In this document: piece after piece, positions 11,008 through 23,464 of the stretch
Position numbering within the stretch: the first letter of the stretch is position 1
How the letters are laid out: each line of letters starts with the position of its first letter
Assembly (NCBI RefSeq): GCF_000208745.1
Contig: NC_030851.1
Coordinates: 5,060,524 to 5,124,523, forward strand
Direction: 5' to 3'
DNA: 64,000 nt
Origin: Theobroma cacao
Taxonomy: Eukaryota; Streptophyta; Magnoliopsida; Malvales; Malvaceae
Notes under the pieces: generated by a model
Told to the model about the DNA's origin: nothing
The model's database searches: none
The model's input: only the letters and a program-made list of their open reading frames with translations
Made by a program: the position numbers and the translations under genes

Positions 11008-11689
11008 TTTCAAAGATTTTTTTAATTTTATCAATAATAATTTATAAATAAAAAGTGGTTGAACTTAAAAAAAATTGATTGAAAAAAATCAAACTCACAC
11101 ATTAATTATGGGATACAGTACTTATCTTGTGTATTTTGAAACCCTTTTTCTTGAAAAATAAATGTTTTCCTCAAGACTATGATGTCCAAAAAATGTAATA
11201 TTTCATGAGAAATTGAGAGTACCTTCTTTGGGTCTCTATTATTGCCTTTTAATGCCAAATGCTACACGCCCCTTTCCTCCCCACCCAAAGAAAAACAAAT
11301 GAAAAAATAAATTGAGACAAAAATAATAAATGTTTTTGTTGTTTGCAGACTCAAAATAAAATCTAATAAAACTCTCACCCACTTTAACATTTAAAAGTCA
11401 AAGCCCAAATCGTTTAACAAAGATTTTTAGATAGAGCACCTAATTAATAAAACACTCTCCATATATACAAGATTTTTTGCAACACATTTATTTATTTATT
11501 TTTTTAAAATGCAACAAATTTATTTAATTGGTAACCTGATAAGAAATAATAATAACATTCTAAAAAAAAATAAATGAAATATTTCCAAAACTTTTGTTCT
11601 ATGATGTAGGTTCCGGAATATATTTTTTATTCTATTGCAATTTGCACATACTAAAAAAAAATCTAACCTTACTTTATTTTTTTTAATAT
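11008..11689. other. AT-rich spacer
   Basis: No gene, RNA or clear repeat seen after the right target-site duplication. Confidence 0.5.
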
Positions 11690-11855
11690 TTAATCACGTC
11701 ACTTAATATATATAAAAATAAGTGATGTATTGGCTAACGTTATTTTTTGAACAAAAAGTTTATTTGATTTAAAAGTAAAGAATTTATTTAAATTTTTTTG
11801 AATAATTTAAAAATGTTTTAAGATATTATGTCAAAAAAAAATTAATTGACAACAC
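11690..11855. mobile_element. MITE fragment (right end only)
   Basis: The segment AAAGAATTTATTTAAATTTT...TTTAAGATATTATGTCAAAA matches the right end of the MITE at 5788-6300 (AAAGATTTATTTAAATTTTT...ATTTTGTCAA). The left half is missing, so this is a truncated relic. Confidence 0.45.
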
Positions 11856-14480
11856 ATTTTGGTTAAAGTAGTATGTTCTTAAGGAAGTGGAGGTTATAAA
11901 AATCTTATAGAAACAATGCTAAAATTTTGTGGTCCAAAAGCTACTTTAATTTCCCCCAAACACCTTTGTGGCCTGAAATCATGAATAATACATTGCTCAC
12001 TCGCTCTTGATAACAGCTAAGGCTTGCAGGAAGTCACCAACCTGCAAAGCTGGCATCAATTATTTGATTTTTCCTTTTTGGGTTTTTAGGATCATGAGTT
12101 GGCAACTTTGTATCCATTGTTAGTCTTTACTACTTCTTAGGAGCAAACAAACATTTTTCTTTGAATAAGAATATAATATTTTGTCCTTCGCCGACATTGT
12201 TGAAAATTGTTTTTAGTATTTGAAATGCAATGAAATAATTTATAACTTTTTTTTTTCAAAATTAGGTAACAATGTAACAGGCTAATTAACAACTGAACAT
12301 TAACTGAAAGTTATAATGAAAAAAAAAAGTCTATCAATATTTATAACAATAAAAATTATGTTTATTTTAGAACTCAGAAGTATTAATTGCTTGAGGGTGT
12401 GATAGAAGAGGTGAACATTCTCTAGATTTTACTGATTTGCTTTGTCATTGGGGTGTAATAGAAGTTAATTAGCTTTCATAATTTAAGTTGAATGTTTTAA
12501 GATGTAGTGACATGGTTTATAACATTTGAATCGTCGTTATAGTGTAATCTCAGAATTTTTTTTAAAGTTGGGAATATTAATTCTTTTTTATAGAGAACTC
12601 ATTGTTGAGATTGAGCCGCCATTATTTGCATGAGTGGTGGATCTTTTTGTAATTGTTCTGTTATCTTCTTCCATAACTTAATTTAATATGCTACTATAAG
12701 TCTTTTATACAAGATTCAAGACTTGTTGTGACATGTAGGTTATGTTAAGTTAATAAACTCATTTTTCAAAAAAAAAAATTCGCTTGATTACTAACATATA
12801 TAGATTAATAAAATCATATTCATAGGAAAAAGAATCCTACAATACTCACTCCCCATACCCAAATGTCATAAGTACATTAAGAATTGGATGAGAAATTACA
12901 AAATGTGGGTGTGATGTGATAAATGAATCAATGATGGGCCATGCGAAAGGAAGTTACATTTGCCAATTATCATATAAGTTATATGAATTAATCCAAAAAG
13001 AAAGAAACGAATGATATATATATATATATACATGTATGATATATAATTAATCTCATATGGACCATCCAATTTTGGCAAAGCTAAAACTATATATATACGT
13101 AGAAGCAATTCATGCACTTCAAACTCAAAAGATGTTTAGGTAAAAAGAAGATAGCTTTAAAAAAAAAGGCAAGGAAAGCATGTCCCTGAAAACGATTCTA
13201 GAATTAATTAATTTGCTAGCTCTTTCCTCATTATCCTATTCTTCACAAGTTCTAATTCTTGATTTGTTTAGCTAATCAGACATGAGTAACCCAATTTTCT
13301 AACTATATATAACCAGGCACACATGCATTCGATATCCCTTTTTGACGTGAACAATTAATCATGCGGCCATGGAATATTGAATTATTCCTTAGGCACACGG
13401 TCTCTTTGGTACTTGTAATTGCTTGGTTGGTGCATGTCACATTTCAAGGTCTGCCATGGCCACCATGGGTTTCATCAATAAAAGCTTAGGCAAACTTGAA
13501 CAAATTGTAAAAGAAACAGGACACTATGTCTAGGCAGTCGTACTTGAAGCTTGTGTGACCTAAATTGATCGCACTGATTTGACTAGAATTGGATACCAAG
13601 GATGTTTGAGCCATTATTGTACTTGATATTGCATTCAAGAAATAATATTATCAAGGAAAAACGAGCAGAGCAAGGACAAATAGGAAAGAAGTACATAATA
13701 TAAACGATAAAAGCATTATAGAAAGATTGGATAACACATCAGTAAAGAGAACTGAGATCCTCTCGTTTTCCAAATATCTCTTAAAGATATATATGCTACT
13801 GAGCTAATTGTTGGATCAGCAAGGAGAAAGCAGCAGTAAAGGTTATAGCAACTGATAAACAAGAACATTGCGGCTGCGGATAGGTATCCCATGGTTCAAT
13901 CGATTCATCATCTTATGGGTCCTTTTTGCGTAAGATATTCAGAAATTCGAATCAGAATGGGCCAAATAAGATCATCCAGGGGAAGTGCTTTCTTCTTTCT
14001 TTCTTTCTCCATGCTTGTAATCATGCCAATGTTTACATTGAGCACATTTTGGACATGTAGCTTACTAGGTGACCTCCAAATAGGTAAAGATTGAAATCTT
14101 CAATTAGATTTCCATTTGAGAGAGATTGCCAGAGCAGTACGGCACTGAAGCATCCCTCTCAGTTATGATAATTTCAGCATGATTCTTAAAGGATGGGCTG
14201 TCCACCCACTTTTCCTCCCGAGACTGTGACCGATCACTTGAACAAAATCCCCTCCCCCAAAAAAACCATTGCCCAAATGCACTATTCCCTCCACTTTAAT
14301 CCACTCAAATCTAGCTCACAATTATCCACAAAAGCTGTGACACATTGCACATGTTATGCTTATGCATGAAACAACTAGAACCTAAAAGCTACTATAACAT
14401 GGTGAACTTAAAATGTTACTAAATTTCGGGAAAACAAATGTCCTTTTACCAATTTCAAGGGAATTTTTTTGTCTGTTAGC

Positions 14481-14514
<34 letters not shown>

Positions 14515-17160
14515 ATTCAGTATATCTATATTGATCTTAGACACAATCACTATCAAGAAGCTTTGGTGTCGTACGCCTCTTGTTTGCTAAAAGGGATAGA
14601 ATTAATCCTGGTTGACGACACTGCAATCTATTCGCAGTAGATGTAAGAACACATGGAGCTAAGCTACTGGATTTCCGAAAAAAAGTGGGCTGATTTGCAT
14701 TTCTGAATTCTATCCAGCAGCCCTAAGATATGCCTAGATTAGGGTATTCATTTCACAAAGTCGAAAATCCTTTTGCAATAGTCTATTTTCCATTTTAAGT
14801 CATGCAATGCAAGATTCGCTAACCCACCTAGCTAGCTAGTTATCGCTTTCATTGCTACGTCAAAAGGCTTTTCTTTTTTCTTTTTTGTTTTGGCAAGGTT
14901 AGCTCCTCTATCCACAAAGCTTTATGGTTGGCTAATTGTATCAGTACAAGTGGGAAATATCTGATGGTAAGACCTTTAAAAATGAAAAGCGATAACTTTC
15001 TTTCCCTCTCCTGCTTGTCTTTCTTAGTAGATTCTGTTCTCTTGTGATCCCATAATAATTACTAATTAGTTTCCCGAATTGAGACTTATTGGGTTATTGT
15101 TTGACGTTTCATGGACACATGGTTCGCACGAGTTTGCTGATTGCTTATCATTGGATTTCAACTTTACTCGTTCCAATGTGCACATCCCACGTAACTTGGT
15201 GAATGAAAGAATGCAGAAAGCAAATCATTCAATCAACATTTTTAGTTCAATTATTAAGTTTGCATCATCCCTTTTTCCATAATATATAGTCTTAATTTTG
15301 GTAGTTAGTGAACACTAAAATAATCTCTTTAGTGTAATTACTATATGGAATATAAAACTAACAAGCCTGATGGTCAATGTCAACTACTAAAATCAATTCC
15401 TTTTGTGTAGGCCAAAACTTACATCAATCCTAGATAGAGGAGTGGCAGGAGAAGGAAAAAACAGGCGAGGCTGGCTAGCTAGGGGGAATCAAAATCCAGA
15501 AAATCTGGAATTATCAAAGGAAACAAACAGAAGAGAGAGTGCTTTCGGATACCCAGAATGATGCCCACATCCACCTAAAATCGGCCAAGCAGTGACCCTT
15601 GTCACTTTGGCCTCTGATTCCATTTTTGGAACATACGGCGGGTAATGAATGAACGGTAATAATCATCTCTTTCCTAACTCTCCCAACCCACCCTCATAGT
15701 CACTGCTTGACCCCATGCCCATGCCATCCATGATCTTGAAGTTTGATCGTGATAGGCAGTGAGAGACAGAATGGAGAGGTGTTTGTATTTTGCACAATTC
15801 TCTTTTTTTCAGCAAATCATACTCACCCTCAATACACATGGCTGTAATCCAACGTTCCAGTTACATTGGAACAAGTGCCCCTCAAGTTGGTCCCTGCAAA
15901 CGTGGCATTAGGGCACAGCCTACGCGATCTTTGCTGTTTTTTCTTGGTCTTGTTCTTGTCTGGCACTAAATTGAAAGTACATTTCTTTTGCCCCCAAAGC
16001 AAAACAAGTAATCTTTTTTAATTATTCCATCGAACGTTAGGTAAAATGCCATTACCAGATGTATCGAGATTATCTATTGACCAAGCTGATAGTAGTAATT
16101 ATATATAGCCTTTTAGTTTTTATCAAAGTAAAATAATTTTTTTAAATACAAAAAAACCTCACGATTCAAGTTAAATTTGATAAATTGTATTGTGTGAGTA
16201 TAAGATATTAACAATGAATATATACGAACTTGACACGATTAATTAATGATATTAAAATTTTAAATATATATACGAATACATTTAATAAATATATAATACG
16301 ATATAAAATAAATAATATATTTATTAAATGTATTGAGCTAAATTTTATAAGATACTAAACGATTTATTTACACGATTACAATTTATATAATTTATTAATC
16401 ATTTATACGATTAACGTTATTGAAACGATTATCATACACTTGATACGATTAAAACAATTAAATTAAAAGATAAAATAACAACAAATAAAAATGTTGTTTT
16501 TCCGAAATTGTATAATGCACACCTCTAATTGCTAACCTAGTTTTTGAGTAAGTACAAATTTTTTTTTTGAAAAGTAAAAAAGATATTATTGATCACGAAG
16601 AAAAAATCTTTGGAAAAAACAGAGTCATGCAAAAAAAATACCAACTCGAAAACAAAACAGCATAAAAGGAACAAAAAATTATAACAGTTGACATTAATTG
16701 GTCAATGAAATAATACCAACAAAAAATTTTCCCACTTTGGTTGCTTTATCTTTAATTGTAAATATGGACAAAAACGTGGATACATGCTGATATGTTACCA
16801 ATCACTTTGAAACGCTTGCAGTGGACTACATTCAAATTTTCACTGTTTCATACCATAGGATCTGCAAAAGTGAACACTTTATTATTATATTGAATTATTG
16901 AAAATTTTGGTGTGTGGAATCCAGATATCTTCACATGTCACATTGCAGACTAGCAAACACTGAATAGCAGTGGCCCCCCAGACATGAAAGATTTGCTTCT
17001 TATACATTGAATTCCAGTTTTCAGACTTTTTCCGTTCAGAAGAATATTTATATATAAGATTATAATTAAATTAGCAGTATTAAGAGTCAATGCGATCTTA
17101 TCTTAGAAAAATGAAAGAGGTCATGAAAATCCAAGGTCGTAAATTTAAGGTTTACCATGT
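11856..17160. other. Long spacer without a recognised gene
   Basis: About 5.3 kb of mixed base composition. It holds TA microsatellites near 13016-13030 and 14488-14512, and a less AT-rich stretch at 13850-15900 that looks older and less repetitive. The frames at 13891-14094, 14413-14640 and 15079-15282 have no family-like motifs and no splice context that extends them. The segment at 16150-16460 is full of ACGATT/ACACGATT words and may be a decayed transposon end. A non-coding RNA in 13.8-15.9 kb cannot be excluded. Confidence 0.45.
14486..14513. repeat. TA microsatellite
   Basis: About 14 uninterrupted TA units in non-coding spacer. Confidence 0.9.
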
Positions 17161-17164
17161 GTTG

Positions 17165-17480
17165 GTTTAGTTTAATTTTATGTTGAATTTATCTAATTAA
17201 CTATATATATTAGTTTATTTGTCTATCTGATATAATTTATTGATTGTTTTTATGAAATGTAATATTTGGTTGTGATTGTAATTTCTACTTATACTTATAA
17301 TTTCATAAAAAAATTATAATATTAAGAAGTTGCATTGTCATCATCATCAATTGGATACTCTAGCTCTTCAATTACGGTTTTCTCTCTACTAGAGATTATT
17401 GATCTCTTGAGATTTCTAGGTAAATTTGTATATCCTATGTCTCAAGAGAGAAGTCCAACATCCTTTTATAGATAGTCAAT
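17165..17480 (-). mobile_element. Possible LTR or TRIM fragment
   Basis: On the minus strand there is a TATA-like CTATAAAAGG (complement of 17464-17473), then a leader (GTTGGACTTCTCTCTTGAGA) and an AT-rich tail, the layout of an LTR promoter and R region. No terminal duplication or coding body was found. A weak call. Confidence 0.25.
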
Positions 17481-17514
17481 TATGTAACATTAGTACATAA
17501 GTTAAAAACAATAA

Positions 17515-17945
17515 ATTAAATTTTAATAAAAATTGCTTTATTGTGAATTAGATTTTTTTTTAATTTTTTATGCCTAAATTATGTCTGTAATGTTCTTTAT
17601 AGTAAGGATGACTTTGTATTTTTTATTAAAGCAATTTCAACCTTGATATTTATGAAAAAAAAAAGCTATTTGTTAAAATATAAGCATGAAAAACAATTAA
17701 AAATAATAAAAAAATTTAATAGGCATATGAAAAGCGGTTTAGAAATATTAAAAACAATTAAAAGTAATGAAAATCTTAATTGGCAAATGGAAGACAGCTT
17801 AGATTGACATTGAATTTATATTAAACAAGAATTTCAAACTATCATGCATTTACTTCCTAACCTTGAGGTTTTGGTTAAGTCAAATAGATTGTTCTATTTT
17901 CAGCAATTTCTTAGGCCATTATATGGAAGAATAGGTGAAAGAAAA
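17515..17945 (+). repeat. Left flanking copy of a ~430-bp repeat
   Basis: Contains GTAATGTTCTTTATAG, AAAGCAATTTCAACCTTGA, GACATTGAATTTATATTAA and CATGCATTTACTTCC. The same words in the same order occur at about 22310-22640 and, more diverged, at 22740-23150. The satellite starts at its right end. Confidence 0.75.
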
Positions 17946-20474
17946 TCAAAAAATATTTAGTACTGAAGTGATTCACTATTATCTAAAGTACGTATATCAA
18001 TTCTAATTTTCATGTTTTACCAAATTTATTTTCAATTTTCAAAATAGTTAATTGTTAAATTTTAATTTTAAGTATATAGTACTAAAGTACATATATTAAT
18101 TCTAATTTTCATAAGGCACCAAATTTATTTTCAATTTTCAAAATAGTTAATTGTTAAATTTTAATATTAAATATATAGTACTAAAGTGATTCATTATTAT
18201 CTAAAGTAAGTATATTGGTTCTAATTCTCAAGCGGTACCAATTTTATTTTCAATTTTCAAAATAATTAATTATTAAGTTTTAATTTTAAATGTATAGTGC
18301 TAAAGTGATTCATTATCATTTAAAGTATGTATATTAACTCTAATTTTCATGTGGTACCAAATATTTTTTTTTTCAATTTTCAAAATTGTTAATCGTTAAA
18401 TTTTAATTTTAAAGATGTAATATTACAGTGATTCATTATTATCTAAAGTACATATATTAATTATAATTTTCATGTGGTACATAATTTATTTTTAATTGTC
18501 AAAATAGTTAATTGTTAAATTTTAATTTTAAATATATAGTACTACAGTATGTATATTAATTCTAATTTTCAGGCGGTACCAATTTTGTTTTCAATTTTCA
18601 AAATAATTAATTGTTAAGTTTTAATTTTAAATGTATAGTACTAAAGTGATTCATTATCATTTAAAGTACGTATATTAATTCTAATTTTCATGTGGCACGA
18701 AATAATTTTTTTTCCATTTTCAAAATTGTTAATTGTTAAATTTTAATCTTAAAGATATAATATTAAAGTATTATCTAAAGTATGTTTATTGATTATAATT
18801 TTCATGAGGTACAAAATTTATTTTTAATTTTCAAAATAATTAATTGTTAAGTTTTACTTTTAAATATATTGTGCTAAAGTGATTCATTATTATCTAAAGT
18901 AAGTATATTAATTCTAATTTTCAAGCGGTACCAATTTTGTTTTCAATTTTCAAAATAATTAATTGTTAAATTTTAATTTTAAATATATAGTACTACAGTA
19001 TGTATATTAATTCTAATTTTCAGGCGGTACCAATTTTGTTTTCAATTTTCAAAATAATTAATTGTTAAGTTTTACTTTTAAATATATATATAGTACTAAA
19101 GTGATTCATTATCATTTAAAGTCGTATATTAATTTTAATTTTCATGTGGTACTAATTTTTTTTTCAATTTTCAAAATTGTTAATCGTTAAATTTTAATTT
19201 TAAAGATATAATATTAAAGTGATTCATTATTATCTAAAGTACATATATTAATTATAATTTTCATGTGGTACAAAATTTATTTTTAATTGTCAAAATAGTT
19301 AATTGTTAAATTTAATTTTAAATATATAGTACTAAAGTACATATATTAATTCTAATTTCATGTGGTACCAAATTTATTTTCAATTTTCAAAATAGTTAAT
19401 TGTTAAATTTTAATATTGAATATATAGTACTAAAGTGATTTATTAATATCTAAAGTAAGTATATTAATTCTAATTTTCAAGCGGTACCAATTTTATTTTC
19501 AATTTTCAAAATAATTAATTGTTAAGTTTTACTTTTAAATATATAGTACTAAAGTGATTCATTATTATCTAAAGTAAGTATACTAATTCTAATTTTCAAA
19601 CGGTACCAATTTTATTTTCAATTTTTAAAATAATTAATTGTTAAGTTTTACTTTTAAATGTATAGTACTAAAGTGATTCATTGTCATTTAAAGTACGCAT
19701 ATTAATTTTAATTTTCATGTGGTACTAATTTTTTTTTCAATTTTCAAAATTGTTAATCGTTAAATTTTAATTTTAAAGATATAATATTAAAGTGATTCAT
19801 TATTATCTAAAGTATGTATATTAATTATAATTTTCTTGTGGTACAAAATTTATTTTTAATTGTCAAAATAGTTAATTGTTAAATTTTAATTTTAAATATA
19901 TAGTTCTAAAGTACATATATTAATTCTAATTTTCATGTGGTACCAAATTTATTTTCAATTTTCAAAATAGTTAATTGTTAAATTTAATTTTAAATATATA
20001 GTACTAAAGTACATATATTAATTCTAATTTCATGTGGTACCAAATTTATTTTCAATTTTCAAAATAGTTAATTGTTAAATTTTAATATTAACTATATAGT
20101 ACTAAAGTGATTCATTATTATCTAAAGTGAGTATATTAATTCTAATTTTCAAGCGGTACCATTTTTATTTTCAATTTTTAAAATAATTAATTGTTAAGTT
20201 TTAATTTTAAATGTATAGTACTGAAGTGATTCATTATCATTTAAAGTACGTATATTCATTCTAATTTTCATGTGGTACCAAATATTTTTTTACAATTTTC
20301 AAAATTATTAATCGTTAAATTTTAATTTTAAAGATATAATATTAAAGTGATCATTATTATCTAAAGTATGTATATTGATTATAATTTTCATGTGGTACAA
20401 AATTTATTTTTAATTTTCAAAATAATTAATTGTTAAATTTTAATTTTAAATATATATAGTATTAAAGTGATTCA
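17945..20474 (+). repeat. AT-rich satellite array, main block of about 22 monomers
   Basis: Tandem monomers of mostly 118-122 bp, with shorter ~98-bp forms lacking GTGATTCATTATTATCTAA. Each has AGTGATTCATTATTATCTAA, AAGTA(C/A)(G/A)TATATTAATTCTAA, a GGTACC/GGTACA word, TTTTCAATTTTCAAAATA and TTAATTGTTAAATTTTAAT. I counted 22 before the insertion, with the TAATTTTC anchor near 18003, 18099, 18219, 18338, 18461, 18559, 18679, 18793, 18911, 19011, 19133, 19251, 19349, 19468, 19588, 19706, 19824, 19923, 20021, 20138, 20259 and 20379. Monomers fall into recurring subtypes in order. No coding capacity. Confidence 0.92.
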
Positions 20475-21843
20475 TGTTGGTCTTATAGGTATCATAGAGG
20501 AGAGTGAATAGTATTAAAAATTTTGAAATTAGCCTTTTGAGCTTGTAAAGCTCTTAATCAACTATAAGAGTACGATTTAAACTTCTTAAAGTTAAAAAAC
20601 ACCAAATAAAGAAAGGTAAAAAGAAGTGGACAAAATATAAGTATTTATAGTGGTTCAATTCACATAACCTATATCTATTACCTTGATCTCTCAATTAAGG
20701 ATTTTCAACCCAATTTCATTAAACTAGTGAAATTAACAGCTTTCACCAAAGTTTTTACAATGCAAGCTTCTAACCCAAACTCTAATTCTTTATAATAAAT
20801 TCTAGAATACTTCTCACACTTTAATCAACTAAGGAAAAAGAAGAAAAAGGAGCCCACGTGATCACCTTTGCTAATTAGAAATGAATACAATCAAACTCAA
20901 ACACTTTTAGAATAATTGGAATGGAAAATAGAGGTGTAAGAGAGGTTAGTTGGTTTTTTTGCTCAAAATATGATCTTGAAAGCTTTTCTTTTACTTCTTT
21001 GACTGTTGGAGCTTCAATTTATACTTGAGAAGTCAAATGTTTCTGTTAGAGGCAGTTTCTAGTTATTGTGAACATATTTGATGTCATACTAGGGGTTATT
21101 TTGCCTTCTAGCATTCAAATTCAAATAGGCAGACAATTTTTCATTAACTAGTTAAAAGTAGGCTTTAACCAATTAAGCTTTCTTTTGCTTGCACTGTTTG
21201 GCAATTCTGTTCATTGTGTTAACCGGTTAAAAAAGACTCTAACCAATTAAAAATTTTCTATTTTCAAAGTTCTTTAACCAACAGACCTCCTTTAATTGGT
21301 TAATCCCCTTTAATTGAGTGAAGTTTTTCTTCCTTCAACTTTAACTGATTGAAATAAATGTTAACCAATTGAACTATCTTCAAATTTGCCCTTCTTCATT
21401 TGACTCCCTTCAATGGTCAACTTCACTTTGAATTGAAACTTTGGTACTTCAAAGTGCTTCAAGTCTTGCATTTTAGTTGATTAACCCTTTTGTTTAACCG
21501 GCTAGTAAGTTTTTGTCTTTAGCTTACAGCACTTTCTTAATTAGTTAAGCCTGGTGTTAATTAATTAAACCCTCTCTGCCTTACTTTTATATAGCGCTCA
21601 GTTTTACCTTAACTAAATAAGGCTCTACGTTAATCAGTTAATAATGTTTTGTTATCGTTAACTTTGTCTTCTTTCGCTCTTTAATTGATTAACCCATCTT
21701 TTGAGTGAGCAAGTGTCTTGACTTGTCTTTAAACATCAAAATTATTAAAGGTTTTAAATTTTATTCTGCACACTTAAATAATGAAGTTAAACATCAATAA
21801 ATAAGAAATCTTTTTTTATTATAGAAAACATATGGAGTCAACA
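20475..21843 (+). mobile_element. Solo LTR inserted in the satellite array
   Basis: A 1369-bp insertion that starts TGTTGGTCTTATAGG and ends GGAGTCAACA, giving TGTTG...CAACA inverted termini. It is flanked by a perfect 5-bp target duplication ATTCA (20470-20474 and 21844-21848), which is part of the satellite monomer. An LTR-like motif TTTATAGTGGTTCAATTC lies at 20644-20661. There is no primer site, coding body or second LTR, so it is a solo LTR left by recombination. The length and motif recall SIRE/Maximus-type Copia LTRs, but the family is an inference. Confidence 0.88.
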
Positions 21844-22290
21844 ATTCATTATTATCTAAAGTACGTACACTAATTCTAATTTTCATATGGTATCAAATTT
21901 TTTATTTCAATTTTCAAAATAGTTAATAGTTAAATTTTAATTTTAAATATATAGTATTAAAGTGATTCATTATTATCTAAATTACATGTATTAATTCTAA
22001 TTTTCATGTGGTACCAATTTTTTTGCAATTTTCAAAGTACTTAATAGTTAAATTTTAATTTTAAAGATATAGTACTAAAGTGATTCATTATTATCTAAAG
22101 TATGTACATTAAGTATAAGTTTAATATGGTACAAAATTTACTTTCAATTTTCAAAATAATTAATTGTTAAATTTCAATTTTAAATATATAGTTCTAAACT
22201 GATTCATTATTATCTAAAGTACATATATTAATTCAAATTTTCAGGTAGTACCAATTTTATTTTCAATTTTCAAAATAGTCAATTGTCAAA
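21844..22290 (+). repeat. Satellite array, continuation of about four monomers
   Basis: Resumes in the same monomer (ATTCATTATTATCTAAAG) interrupted by the solo LTR. TAATTTTC-type anchors lie near 21872, 21997, 22111 and 22229. The copies are more diverged than those in the main block. Confidence 0.88.
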
Positions 22291-23405
22291 ATTTAATTTT
22301 AATAAAATTTGTATTCTTATAAATTAGTTTTTTTAAAAAAAAATCCATACTTAAATTAGGTTTGTAATGTTCTTTATAGCAAAGATGGCTTTGCATCTTA
22401 ATTGAAGCAATCTTAACCTTGAATTTTGTGAAAAAAAGAACGTTATTTGTTAAATTATAGACATGTTTAATTGTAGTGAAAATTTTAATTGACACGTAAA
22501 AGACGACTTAAATTGTCATTGAATTTATATTAAGTAAGAACTCCAAGACCATGCATTTACTTTCTAATTTTGAAATTCCAACTAAATAAAACTCATGGTC
22601 TGTAAGAATAAGTGGAAGCAAATTAAGTAATAGCTGAAGCGGTTTATTATTATCGAGTAATATTAATTCTAATTTTTCAGTAGTACTAAAAGATTTTTTC
22701 AATTTTCATTATATTCAATTGAAAATTTTGAATATTAATAATTGATTTTGGACTACGGCTTATTTAAAAAAAAAAACTGTACATATTTAATTTAAGTTTG
22801 TAATTTTTTTCATAATAAAGATTACTTTGCACTTTTTATTGAAGCAATCTTGATCGTGAAATTTGTGGGAAATAACTATTTTCCAAACTATAGGCACCAA
22901 CAAGTAATTAGATATAATGAGATATATAATCGGCACATGAAAGATAGCTTAGAAGAATGAAAGAACAATTACAAATAGTGAGAAATTAATTACCATACAG
23001 AAAGCAACTTAGATTGCCCTTGAATCTATATATTAAGCAATTTAATTTCAAACTAACAAGTGTTTATTGCCTTATCTTGAGGGTCCAACTAAATAAACCT
23101 CATTGTTCTACTTTGAAAATTTTCTTGTATATGGAAACTTGGTGGAAGATAATCAAGTAATAGAGCTAATTAAACAAAAATTTCAAATTAAAATGCATTT
23201 ATTCCCTAGCTTGAGATTCTAGTTAAGTAAAAAAAAAACAATCACGTTACTTGAAAATTTTTAAGCCATTATATGAAATAATACATGGAAGCAAATCAAG
23301 TAATAAAGCTGAGCTGATTAATTATTATATAAAGTATGTATTACTTCTAATTTTTATGTCAATTTTTTTTCAATTTTCAGAGTAGTTAATTGTATTTCAA
23401 TAACA
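22290..23405 (+). repeat. Right flanking ~430-bp repeat copies, decaying
   Basis: Two further copies of the left-flank repeat. GTAATGTTCTTTATAG at 22367 and its diverged form GTAATTTTTTTCATAAT near 22800 are about 434 bp apart. Each is followed by AAGCAATCTT(A/G)A(A/T)C(C/G)TGAA and by degenerate satellite-like ends (TAATTCTAATTTTTCAG near 22668; TTCTAATTTTTATGTC near 23345). A partial fourth copy is visible at 23180-23400 (AAATGCATTTATTCCC). Confidence 0.7.
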
Positions 23406-23464
23406 TATTTAAATTAATGAAGATAAAAAATTTCAAGAAGAAGATAACATAAATTTGTTAATTT

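Noticed and set aside
15525..15545. miR156-like word (ACAGAAGAGAGAGTGC)
   Set aside because: Has an extra GA compared with the family sequence and no paired arm nearby.
15655..15700. miR482-like word (TCTTTCCTAACTCTCCCAACCC)
   Set aside because: Similar to the miR482 family only in part, and no complementary star arm is present within the flanking sequence to form a precursor hairpin.
17945..22290. CRISPR array
   Set aside because: Repeats are contiguous AT-rich monomers of ~98-122 bp without unique spacers, in a plant nuclear genome.
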